NCBI GenBank assembly: GCA_030263455.1 | Contig: SZOZ01000001.1 | Coordinates: 124,001-188,000, forward strand | Reading direction: 5' to 3' | Length of the DNA stretch: 64,000 nt | Origin: Synechococcales cyanobacterium CNB | GTDB taxonomy: Bacteria > Planctomycetota > Phycisphaerae > Phycisphaerales > UBA1924 | Shown: one piece after another, positions 17,387 through 24,798 of the stretch | Layout: every line of letters begins with the position of its first letter | How positions within the stretch are numbered: position 1 is the stretch's first letter | The notes under the pieces: model-generated | The model's input: only the letters and a program-made list of their open reading frames with translations | Told to the model about the DNA's origin: nothing | Database searches by the model: none | Position numbers and translations under genes: made by a program

Positions 17387-18406
17387 TTAGCCCGCCTCCG
17401 CCCTCGGGTGCGCCTGGTCGTAGGCATCGCGCAGCCGCTGCGTCGTCAGGTGCGTGTAGACCTGCGTGGTGCTCAGCGATTGGTGCCCGAGCAGTTCCTG
17501 GACGCTCCGCAGGTCCGCCCCGTTGTCCAGCAGGTGGGTCGCGAAACTGTGCCGCAGCGTGTGCGGGCTGATGGACGGGTCGAGCCCCACGCCCCGCAGG
17601 TACTTGTCCAGTTTCCGGCGTACCGACCGGCTGCTCAGCCGCTTCCCGTGCTTGTTCAGGAAGAGCGGGCTGTTGCGACCGGTCGCCCATGCCGATGCGA
17701 ACCGCGGGTCGTTCTTCGCCATGTCGAGATAACGCCGCACGGCGTCCAGCGCGTGCGAACCCAGCGGCACGATCCGCTCCTTCTTGCCCTTGCCCTGCAC
17801 GCGAAGGGCCTCGCCGGTCATGTCCAGATCACCGATCGTCAGGCCGACCAGTTCGCTCACACGGATGCCGGTCGAGTACAGCGTCTCCAGCATCGCCCGG
17901 TCGCGCCTCCCCAGCACGTCGTTCTCGTCCGGGGCTGCGAGCAACCGCTCCACCTGATCCACCGTGATCGCCTTCGGAAGCCGCTTGCCCTGTCGCGGCG
18001 TGCGGATCAGCGTCATCGGGTTCCCCGAGGCCAGACCTCGCCGATCAGCCCACTTGTAGAACGATCGCAGGGTGGCGATCTTCCTAGCCATCGTCGCCGC
18101 GGAGTAATCCTGCTCGCCCAGGTGCGAGAGGAATCCTCGGATCAGGTCCGCGTCCGCGGTACAGATCGTTTCCGTCAGCGTCGCGGGCGCGATCGTGCCG
18201 GCGACCGCCTTCGCTTCGCCACCGGCGGCACGCCGCTCGTAGGCAGCCTTCTCCGCGATCTCGTTCGGCCTGACGCCGGACTCTTCCGTCAGGTACTCCA
18301 CGAACTGCCGCAGGTCTGCGCCGTAGCACCGTGCCGTGTACGGGCTGAAATGCCGTTCGTCCGTCAGGTAGGACGAAAACGCTTCAACAATCGCCAGCGT
18401 GAACAT
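17387..18406 (-). CDS. xerC: Tyrosine recombinase XerC
   Basis: A 339-residue site-specific recombinase of the Xer type, which resolves chromosome dimers. All catalytic residues are visible: Arg182 (STGIRVSEL), Lys206 (GKGKKERIV), His282 and Arg285 (HTLRHSFATH), His308 (LGHQS) and Tyr317 (TTQVYTHL). It is longer than typical Xer proteins (about 300) because of a roughly 35-residue insert at positions 43-80 of the N-terminal DNA-binding domain. AGGAG is eight bases before the ATG at 18406; a GTG three codons upstream would sit on that site. No integron or phage gene is adjacent. Confidence 0.93.
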   Translation of the reverse strand: MFTLAIVEAFSSYLTDERHFSPYTARCYGADLRQFVEYLTEESGVRPNEIAEKAAYERRAAGGEAKAVAGTIAPATLTETICTADADLIRGFLSHLGEQDYSAATMARKIATLRSFYKWADRRGLASGNPMTLIRTPRQGKRLPKAITVDQVERLLAAPDENDVLGRRDRAMLETLYSTGIRVSELVGLTIGDLDMTGEALRVQGKGKKERIVPLGSHALDAVRRYLDMAKNDPRFASAWATGRNSPLFLNKHGKRLSSRSVRRKLDKYLRGVGLDPSISPHTLRHSFATHLLDNGADLRSVQELLGHQSLSTTQVYTHLTTQRLRDAYDQAHPRAEAG

Positions 18407-18457
18407 CACACACACTCCTGGTCCGAAGCAAGGCGCCCGCCTTGCTTCGTCGCTCCG

Positions 18458-18703
18458 TCATCGTGTCGCTTCACCACCCGCCATCGCGGCGGCGATCTGG
18501 CGCGCCACGAGCGCGCCCTCACCCACCGTCAACTGCCCCGCGGTCAACCTCGCCACGGCCCGCATGAGCGTGGCTTCGTCGCCGCGACGGCACGAGAACC
18601 GCCAGGTATGCCGTCCCTTCCACAGTGTGACGACGACCTCACCGCCCGATCCGAGCCGCGCCGCCGCGTGCGCCCGCCGTGTGTCGCGTGTTCCGGCGTC
18701 CAT
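18458..18703 (-). CDS. Small hypothetical protein
   Basis: An 81-residue ORF between a lipoprotein gene and xerC, in the same direction. GGGAG lies about seven bases before the ATG. The sequence TLWKGRHTWRFSCRRGDEATLMRAVARL, then GEGALVARQIAAAMA, is compatible with a small beta-strand plus helix fold, but no family is recognised. Support is the ribosome-binding site and the way it fills the gap in the operon; it could still be spurious. Confidence 0.5.
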   Translation of the reverse strand: MDAGTRDTRRAHAAARLGSGGEVVVTLWKGRHTWRFSCRRGDEATLMRAVARLTAGQLTVGEGALVARQIAAAMAGGEATR

Positions 18704-18749
18704 GCCGTTGCTCCCGTCTCGCCGGCCACGCCGGCTCTCGGGCCGACGG

Positions 18750-19565
18750 CTACCGGGCGTCTGTCACACGTCCCTGCCCACCGACCCGAGCCGCTTCACG
18801 TTCGAGCAGCCGGCGGACGACAAACTGCGACCCGAACTCCGTGTACAACTCCATGCTCGCGGTGTACCGCCTCCATCCGAACGCTCCATCCGGGTCGTGT
18901 CTTCCCTGCGAGTACGACCGCAAAGCGATGAGCACGTCGTGGCTCTTCGCATCGAGGTGCGCGCTCACAGCAGAGGCCGGCGTCGTCGCCCACGTGCTCG
19001 CGTCCGTTCGTCCTGTTCCGTCCGTCGCGAGCCGCCGCGGATCGACCCCGCCGGCTGTTCCCGCCAGCCGTCCGCTCCGAGCCAGCAGCGCGAGCGAAAG
19101 GCCGTAGGTGGGGGGGTCATATGGGTCATACGCCGTGACGGAGCCGACCAGCAGCCCGTCAACGCCCATCGCCGATGCCAGCGCCTCCGCGTCCTCCGGC
19201 GTGCGGATATCGTCGATCCCGATCGCCGCCATCGCTTCGAGCGTCCGGTTCACCGGCAGGCATGTGATCCCCAGCACCTGCTGCGCAGCCGCAACGACCT
19301 TGTCCGTGAGCAAGAGCGTGTCCGGCACGCTCGTCCCGGACTCGTTCCGCAGCGGGGCGGCCGCCCAGATCACCTCGCCGACCGTCGCCGCGTACGGCGA
19401 CACCAACACGTGCGGCCGGATCAGCGCGGACTCACGCCGTCCCGACCCGCCGCACCCCGTCGGCGCACAAACGACCGCAGCGAGCGCAGCCGCGCACGCG
19501 GACACGCGCAATCCCCGCCCGATCATGGCGAGTTTCACCGAGAGCATGGTCTGTACACTTGTCAT
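18750..19565 (-). CDS. Lipoprotein, possibly CsgG/LpoB-like
   Basis: A 271-residue exported lipoprotein: positively charged start, hydrophobic AACAAALAAVV and a lipobox-like APTGC. After the signal the protein reads HVLVSPYAATVGEVIWAA, then LTDKVVAAAQQVLG and AEALASAMGVDGLLVGSVTAYDPYDPP, an alternation of strand and helix with a GVDGLLVG(S/T)V phrase reminiscent of CsgG/LpoB/TolB-N folds that detect or build envelope assemblies. The assignment is tentative. AGGAAG lies close to the ATG at 19565. It follows the TolB-like lipoprotein by 86 bases. Confidence 0.65.
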   Translation of the reverse strand: MTSVQTMLSVKLAMIGRGLRVSACAAALAAVVCAPTGCGGSGRRESALIRPHVLVSPYAATVGEVIWAAAPLRNESGTSVPDTLLLTDKVVAAAQQVLGITCLPVNRTLEAMAAIGIDDIRTPEDAEALASAMGVDGLLVGSVTAYDPYDPPTYGLSLALLARSGRLAGTAGGVDPRRLATDGTGRTDASTWATTPASAVSAHLDAKSHDVLIALRSYSQGRHDPDGAFGWRRYTASMELYTEFGSQFVVRRLLEREAARVGGQGRVTDAR

Positions 19566-19651
19566 GGCTTCCTGCCGTATCGCTCGGGGTTCCACCCCTC
19601 GCACTCGCAACCCTTGGGCCAGTCGGCGCCGACCCGCTACGCACACAGTCG

Positions 19652-20767
19652 TCAGTCGCTGGACTCGACCTGGGCGATCGGCCCGCCGCTCGCCGCGGCC
19701 GACGCCAGCACGCGCCCCGCATCAACGCTCCAGATGCTCTCCGTCCCTGTTCGGTTCGACACGAAGTAGACACGCCCGTCGCTCGCCCACACGGGCAGGT
19801 GATCGCGCCACGGCCCGCCGGTCAGGGCGACCCGCCACGATCCCTCGACGTTTGTCATCCACAACTGGCCCGACGCCGCGGCCCCGTCCGTTGGCACGAC
19901 GGAGTACACAACGTGCCGGCCGTCCGGGCTCCACGACGGGTTGATGCACGCCGCATCCGGCAGCGACACGAGGTGCATCGGCGACCCCGCCTCACCCCCG
20001 GCGAAGTCCATCATCCACACGCCGTATGCGCCGTCGTCGCGCTCTCGCGGCCGCTGATACACGATCCGATCCGCGCCGCCCGATCCCGTCCCCTGCACCG
20101 GGCACCAACGCGGCAGCAGCCCCTCGCCGATGTACCGCGACACCGAAGGGTTGTCCGCATCGACAACCCACAACTCCCACCGTCCGGACGAACGCCCCTG
20201 GCGACAGAACACGATCTTTGTCCCGTCCGGGCTCCACGACGGATGCAGATCGGGCGATGCGTCGCGCGTCAACTGCACCGGCCTGCCGCCCGTCACGGGC
20301 ATCACGTAGAGGTTCCACGCACCGTTCCGGTCACTCACGAACGCGACGCGCTTGCCGTCGGGGCTGATCGCCGGCATCACCTCGCTCGACGACTCGTCCG
20401 TCAACTGCGTCAGCACGCTCCCGCCGACGTGTTTCAGGAACAGGTCGGGCGTCTCGCGGTGCCGCGTGCTCGCGAAGACTACGAATCGGCCGTCAGGCGA
20501 GACGCTCGGGTCGAAGTCCGCCCCGACGCGCCCGTCCGTGAACGGCGAGGCGTTCGCGCCAACCGAGCCGCCGCCGTGGGCTGGCCCGACCTGGGCGATC
20601 AGTCCGGGGATCGGCTCCGCATGGTTCGGCGTGGTTGGCTGTTCAGCGGGTAATGCCGCGGTCGAGGACCGCTGTCCGAACCCGCCGACACTGCACCCCG
20701 CTGCCGCGATTATCGTCGCCGCGGCCACTGAACCCGTCGCCAGTCTCGCCTTCGTGCTGCGATCCAT
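19652..20767 (-). CDS. TolB-like beta-propeller lipoprotein
   Basis: A 371-residue lipoprotein with lipobox IAAAGC and repeated WD40-like/PD40 units: DPSVSPDGRFVVFAST, MPAISPDGKRVAFVSDRNG, HPSWSPDGTKIVFCRQG, NPSWSPDGRHVVYSV and PVWASDGRVYFVSNRTG. These SPDG repeats form the propeller of TolB and related periplasmic proteins that bridge the outer membrane and peptidoglycan systems. The N-terminal TolB domain is absent, so it is TolB-like rather than TolB. It is the first gene of the leftward group with a second lipoprotein and xerC. Confidence 0.85.
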   Translation of the reverse strand: MDRSTKARLATGSVAAATIIAAAGCSVGGFGQRSSTAALPAEQPTTPNHAEPIPGLIAQVGPAHGGGSVGANASPFTDGRVGADFDPSVSPDGRFVVFASTRHRETPDLFLKHVGGSVLTQLTDESSSEVMPAISPDGKRVAFVSDRNGAWNLYVMPVTGGRPVQLTRDASPDLHPSWSPDGTKIVFCRQGRSSGRWELWVVDADNPSVSRYIGEGLLPRWCPVQGTGSGGADRIVYQRPRERDDGAYGVWMMDFAGGEAGSPMHLVSLPDAACINPSWSPDGRHVVYSVVPTDGAAASGQLWMTNVEGSWRVALTGGPWRDHLPVWASDGRVYFVSNRTGTESIWSVDAGRVLASAAASGGPIAQVESSD

Positions 20768-21356
20768 GCTGGAGCCCCCGTGCCGCTCTGGGCGAACCAA
20801 CCGGGCCGCACAGCGCACCCTCCTGCGCCGCCGACCATTACCGTCGCGGCAAGGCCGGCTCCCCTGGCCTCACGCACCCGCGACACGCCCCTCGGAGGGG
20901 CCTTATCGGACGCGCCTCCCCCGGCACTTGAGCCGAGAAAAAGCCGCCCAGCACTGTGGATCGGCCCCCAGACGCCCCGACATGAGTCCAGTAATCCAAA
21001 GTCCTGTGAACAGCAATGCGGTAGGGCCGGCGGACGCGGGGCTGGTCTCTTGACGACGGCTCGACCTGTCCTGAACGAGATGCCCTCGGCCCGGGATTGC
21101 CCTTGGCATGTACACCACCCCCAGTTGTGGGCGAAGCTGCTTCACAACGAGGAGGACTCGCCCTCCAAGGGAACGGGGCGGGTGTCGGGGCGTCAGGGTG
21201 GTTGCCCCTCGGTTCAGGCAGTTTGGCGCTTCGAGTAGGATGTACGTGCAACTCTGGGCACGAACGGGGTTCGCGTCGAGGCATATCAGGGGAGCACTTC
21301 GAGGCGATCGCAACATGCACGGTGACTTGGCGCGCCGATCCGCAAGTGAGAGGGCA
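20768..21356. other. Intergenic region without a recognised gene
   Basis: About 590 bases between two divergent lipoprotein genes. A short GC-rich hairpin (CCCCTCGGAGGGG, about 20893-20905) is visible but has no U-tract. Reading frames across it have no ribosome-binding site and no recognisable protein. It must contain promoters for both flanking genes, which I could not place. Confidence 0.5.
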
Positions 21357-22940
21357 ATGTCGGCACATGGGCGGAGGTCGACCACGCTCATGCATGCGTT
21401 CTTGGCTGGAAGCTTCGCACTTGCGGGGTGTGGTTCTTGCGTGAAGCAAGACCTGCCGCAGGTCGGCACGTACCGCGTCGGCGTGATGGCAACAGTGAGA
21501 GAGGACCATTCTCGACAGGAGCAAGCAGTCTGGCTTCCCGGCGACAGAGACGGTGCGGGTCGGGTTGCCCGTCCGCTGGTTTGGCTGGTCTGGTATCCCG
21601 CGGTTGCATCCGCAAGGGAAGAGCCGTCGCGCGCGCACGAGATGGAGGTTCTATCCGGGAGTCCGAGCGAGGCTGCCTTCGCGAAGTGGTTCGAGGCCTA
21701 CTCTGCCGGTGTTTTCGAGCAGAATTCGCCGCAGCCTGCGGTCGAAACTCGCGACTCTGATGGCACCGGGGTAGCGATCCGTCGCCCATCCGAGCTCGGC
21801 ACGGTGAGCGCGGTTCCGAACGCACCGCCTGCTCTTCCTTGTGACGGGTTCCCGATCATCGTCTATCACTGCGGGGCGGCCTCGAGCTTCGTTGAAAACG
21901 TACCCATGTTCGAAGATCTCGCGTCGAGCGGGTATATCGTTGTAACAAGCGACTTCCATGCCTCGGGACGCGAGGAGTTCTCGATTGATGGCGCCGAGGC
22001 GTCGACCGAAGACGTAGACGTGCTGCTTTCGTGGGTAGCGAGTCTTCCGTACGCGGACGTGACTCGAACCGCCATGATCGGCCATAGCCTCGGAGCACAG
22101 GTGGCTTTGCGGCATGCGGCGACGTCCTCGAATCCGATGGCTGCCTACATCTTGCTTGAAACAACTCAAGACCCTGCTCGCGTGACGACCACGTGGATGT
22201 GGTCGTTCCTTGAGCCGGTGCTTGCTCGCAAGGAGTCGGTACGTTCGCCCCTGCTCTTCGTGGCCGAACCCCACGCAGGATTTGAACTTGGAGACTTGCT
22301 GGTGAACGCCGATCGTTGGTACCTCACGCTCCGCGGGATGGGTCACGACGATTACACCCGCGTGGGACTTGCCCGGACCGTTCTCGGCGGCGGTGAACCA
22401 GCGAGACAGGCACGCGACGGCCACGAGGCTGTCATGGTCGCCATCGAGTCATTCCTGAACGTCCACCTGCGTGGCGGGCATGCGCACGATGAGTTTGTCG
22501 CCTGGATGTCCGCATCGCCGGGCCTGGATTCTCCGTGTCTCGAACACGCGCCACCAGGCACAGGTTCTCCTCGGTATCCGATCAACGCGGATCGCGCCCC
22601 TACCCCTCGAGAGGCGCGAAGCCTGCTCGACGACGGTCTGGATGCATTCCTGTCGATCATCTCCGAACATCGCTCGCAGTGGAGCGGATCGGCGATCTAC
22701 GACGGGAAGTACCTCTATTGGCAGATTCTGGGTTTATTGGATCAGGATCGTGCGGCGGATGCTCGTCGGCTGTGGTTGGGCTATCGGGCACTTGCGCCCG
22801 ACTCCGACCGGCTGCCGCGACAGTTCGAGTCGCTGGCGGACGTCCTGGAGGCTCATGGAGCAGTTGATCAGGGGGTCAGGCTGCGCCGATATGCGGCAAT
22901 CTTGCTCGGCGTCAGCGACGCCCCTGCGAGCGGTAATTGA
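21357..22940 (+). CDS. Alpha/beta-hydrolase-fold lipoprotein
   Basis: A 527-residue exported lipoprotein (HAFLAGSFALAGCGSC). The hydrolase core shows PIIVYHCGAASSFVENVPMF (oxyanion region), the nucleophile elbow MIGHSLGAQ, SPLLFVAEPHAGF and a candidate catalytic histidine in LRGMGHDDYTRVG. This layout is like platelet-activating-factor acetylhydrolase / dienelactone hydrolase relatives. A C-terminal 150-residue extension contains SQWSGSAIYDGKYLYWQILGLLDQD and looks helical. Its base composition appears somewhat less GC-rich than its neighbours. The ATG at 21357 gives a normal signal peptide; ATGs at 21315 and 21390 are alternatives. Confidence 0.75.
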   Translation: MSAHGRRSTTLMHAFLAGSFALAGCGSCVKQDLPQVGTYRVGVMATVREDHSRQEQAVWLPGDRDGAGRVARPLVWLVWYPAVASAREEPSRAHEMEVLSGSPSEAAFAKWFEAYSAGVFEQNSPQPAVETRDSDGTGVAIRRPSELGTVSAVPNAPPALPCDGFPIIVYHCGAASSFVENVPMFEDLASSGYIVVTSDFHASGREEFSIDGAEASTEDVDVLLSWVASLPYADVTRTAMIGHSLGAQVALRHAATSSNPMAAYILLETTQDPARVTTTWMWSFLEPVLARKESVRSPLLFVAEPHAGFELGDLLVNADRWYLTLRGMGHDDYTRVGLARTVLGGGEPARQARDGHEAVMVAIESFLNVHLRGGHAHDEFVAWMSASPGLDSPCLEHAPPGTGSPRYPINADRAPTPREARSLLDDGLDAFLSIISEHRSQWSGSAIYDGKYLYWQILGLLDQDRAADARRLWLGYRALAPDSDRLPRQFESLADVLEAHGAVDQGVRLRRYAAILLGVSDAPASGN

Positions 22941-22997
22941 GGGATGGTGCGGTGTCGCTGCGCGCGATCCAAGGCGATCGTTGCAGCCATGCGGGTG

Positions 22998-23357
22998 TCA
23001 CGCATCCGACTCACGCGCCATGATCGCGGGTGTTTCACCTCTCCGGACCCACCGTGCCCCCGGCCCGCGCGGCTCGCGGCTCGCCAGCAGCCGTTCGAGA
23101 TAGTCCGCCAGCCGCTCGTCTGTGAATCCCTCCAGAAAGTCGCGCGAGCGTCCTCCGGTCAGTTCCAGGATCCGGGACATCAACTGTTCACGGCTCAGGC
23201 CCCCTGACCCGCTCTCTCGCGACGAGCCGCGACCGTGAGCGTGCGGCTGTCCCTGCGAGTTCTCACTCGCCGTCGCTTCGAGCCTCGCCTTGCGCTCGCG
23301 TTCCTCTCGCGCCCGGATCGTGCCGCACGCCACGCCCTCGAACAGGTTGTCGGTCAT
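22998..23357 (-). CDS. Hypothetical protein
   Basis: A 119-residue charged soluble protein beginning MTDNLFEGVACGTIRAREERERKARLEA. A basic/acidic helix at the start is followed by a low-complexity Ser/Gly linker and a helical C-terminus (SREQLMSRILELTGGRSRDFLEGFTDERLADYLERLLAS). No family recognised. GGAGA lies before the ATG. It is divergent from the gene at 23548, and the 190 bases between them must hold both promoters. Confidence 0.55.
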   Translation of the reverse strand: MTDNLFEGVACGTIRAREERERKARLEATASENSQGQPHAHGRGSSRESGSGGLSREQLMSRILELTGGRSRDFLEGFTDERLADYLERLLASREPRGPGARWVRRGETPAIMARESDA

Positions 23358-23536
23358 GGCCGGATTCTCCACGACGTCTCCAGGCCTCCCGCCCGTGCAT
23401 CGCCTTTTACCGCCGGCCTCCGGCCGAGCCGCCATCCTCGTGCCCCCCGCACGAAGCCGACCACTATCGGCTTCCATCTTCGGGACCGGCCAGAACCGCG
23501 TTCATCGCGCATCGCTTGCGCAACCGAATCACGCCC

Positions 23537-23542
23537 TACCCT
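23537..23542 (+). promoter_or_regulatory. Probable -10 box (TACCCT), leaderless start
   Basis: TACCCT lies five bases before the GTG at 23548, with no Shine-Dalgarno sequence. The same box and spacing precede kdsD on the other strand. Inferred from pattern only. Confidence 0.4.
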
Positions 23543-23547
23543 CCCGC

Positions 23548-24222
23548 GTGATCGCCTCCGACCGCCTCGTCCTCTGGCATCGCACACCCGACGGTGCCGA
23601 ACTGCTGCGTGCTTTCGCCGATGCTGAGCCGCCCTTCGCCGTGTTCGCCGACTCGAACCCACTGGCAGACGATCCCCGCGTTCTCGCGGTTGAGTTCGCG
23701 GGGGCACCGCGCCTGCTTCTCCCGACCGGTCGTATTGACGCCACAGACCCGGCCGAAGCCGCCGTCCGAACCTGGAGCCGCCAGTCATGGGCCACGCTCT
23801 CCCGCTTCTGCGGCGAGGTCACCAAGTCCGGCCTGCGGCTCTGGCTCCTGCCCGCCGCTGGCGACGTGCTTTCGGATGCCCCTCGAACGGCCGCGTTCTT
23901 GGCGGAACATCCCGGCCTTGGGTTCGTGCTCGAACCGGCCGCGCTGCTCACGCCCGGCATGCTCGACCACGCCGACGACCATCTCGACCGCATCGCCGGC
24001 TCGCTCGGCCACCACTCGGCCTGCGCGGCGTTGTTCATCAGCGACGCGAAGGTCTCCGCCGGGTCGCTCGTGCGGTGCCAAGTCGGTCATGGGGCGATCG
24101 GCGCGAGGCGACTTGCTCGGTTCCTCACGGCCTGCCGCCCCGACGTTCCGGTCGTGCTCTTGGCCGACGCCGCCGAGGAGCAGCAATCCGCTCTCGCCGA
24201 CGCCGCGCGGGCGATGCCCTAG
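23548..24222 (+). CDS. Hypothetical protein, possible TIM-barrel-like fold
   Basis: A 224-residue soluble protein beginning MIASDRLVLWHRTPDG (GTG start). The alternation of strands and helices, for example GLRLWLLPAAGD, GLGFVLEPAALLTPG and ALFISDAKVSAGSLV, with a late VPVVLLADAAEEQQ, resembles xylose-isomerase-like or related TIM barrels but has no diagnostic metal ligands that I can identify. It ends 26 bases before nuoC and may be cotranscribed with it. Function unknown. Confidence 0.6.
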   Translation: MIASDRLVLWHRTPDGAELLRAFADAEPPFAVFADSNPLADDPRVLAVEFAGAPRLLLPTGRIDATDPAEAAVRTWSRQSWATLSRFCGEVTKSGLRLWLLPAAGDVLSDAPRTAAFLAEHPGLGFVLEPAALLTPGMLDHADDHLDRIAGSLGHHSACAALFISDAKVSAGSLVRCQVGHGAIGARRLARFLTACRPDVPVVLLADAAEEQQSALADAARAMP

Positions 24223-24248
24223 ACTGATCCCCGCACGCGGAGCCGACC

Positions 24249-24797
24249 ATGCCGAATCTCGATCACCCGACCTTCGCCCTCGTGAAAGGCCACTTCCCCG
24301 GCAAGCGCTTCCGTGCCACGGAGTTCCGCGGACAGTCCACGCTCATCGTCGAACCGGCGGACCTGCACGAGGTAATGCGACTCCTGCGCGACCACGAGTC
24401 CGCCCGGTACGACTTCCTCTCCGACGTTCTCGGGGTCGATTACCTGAACTACCCCGCGAGGATGCCCGGCCGGTTCGCGGTCGTCTACAACCTGGTCTCC
24501 ACCTTGCGCGACGACCGCTTCTTTGTCAAGACCTTCCTCGACCCCTCGATCCCCACCGACGGCATCGATGAAGACCCCGCGCTCTGGGTCGATTCGGTGA
24601 CGGACCTCTGGCCCGGCGCGGAATGGCGCGAGCGCGAAGTCTTCGATATGTACGGCATCCGCTTCCGCAACCACCCCGACCTGCGCCGCATCCTGACGTG
24701 GAAGGATTACCCCGCCCACCCGCTGCGCAAGGACTACCCGCTTCGCGGGCGTGGCGAGCGCGAGTCCTACCGCGTGATCGACCGTTCGAGCGCGTGA
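24249..24797 (+). CDS. nuoC: NADH-quinone oxidoreductase subunit C (NuoC)
   Basis: The 30-kDa subunit of respiratory complex I, located in the peripheral arm. The 182-residue protein carries the family signature EREVFDMYGIRFRNHPDLRRIL, preceded by DLWPGAEW and followed by DYPAHPLRKDYPL. GGAG is six bases before the ATG, and a TAGACT box lies about 23 bases upstream. No other nuo gene is near, so the subunit is encoded away from the rest of the complex. It converges on the leftward LptC-like gene, with only one base between the stops. Confidence 0.93.
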   Translation: MPNLDHPTFALVKGHFPGKRFRATEFRGQSTLIVEPADLHEVMRLLRDHESARYDFLSDVLGVDYLNYPARMPGRFAVVYNLVSTLRDDRFFVKTFLDPSIPTDGIDEDPALWVDSVTDLWPGAEWREREVFDMYGIRFRNHPDLRRILTWKDYPAHPLRKDYPLRGRGERESYRVIDRSSA

Positions 24798-24798
24798 G

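Noticed and set aside
17229-17690. Minus-strand frame encoding a KAAKQQSS repeat peptide
   Set aside because: It is simply the 8-bp repeat read in one frame and overlaps the 3' end of xerC; no start signals.
20838-21638. 266-codon minus-strand frame in the gap before the hydrolase
   Set aside because: Cysteine- and arginine-rich low-quality translation, overlaps the hydrolase signal peptide region, no ribosome-binding site.
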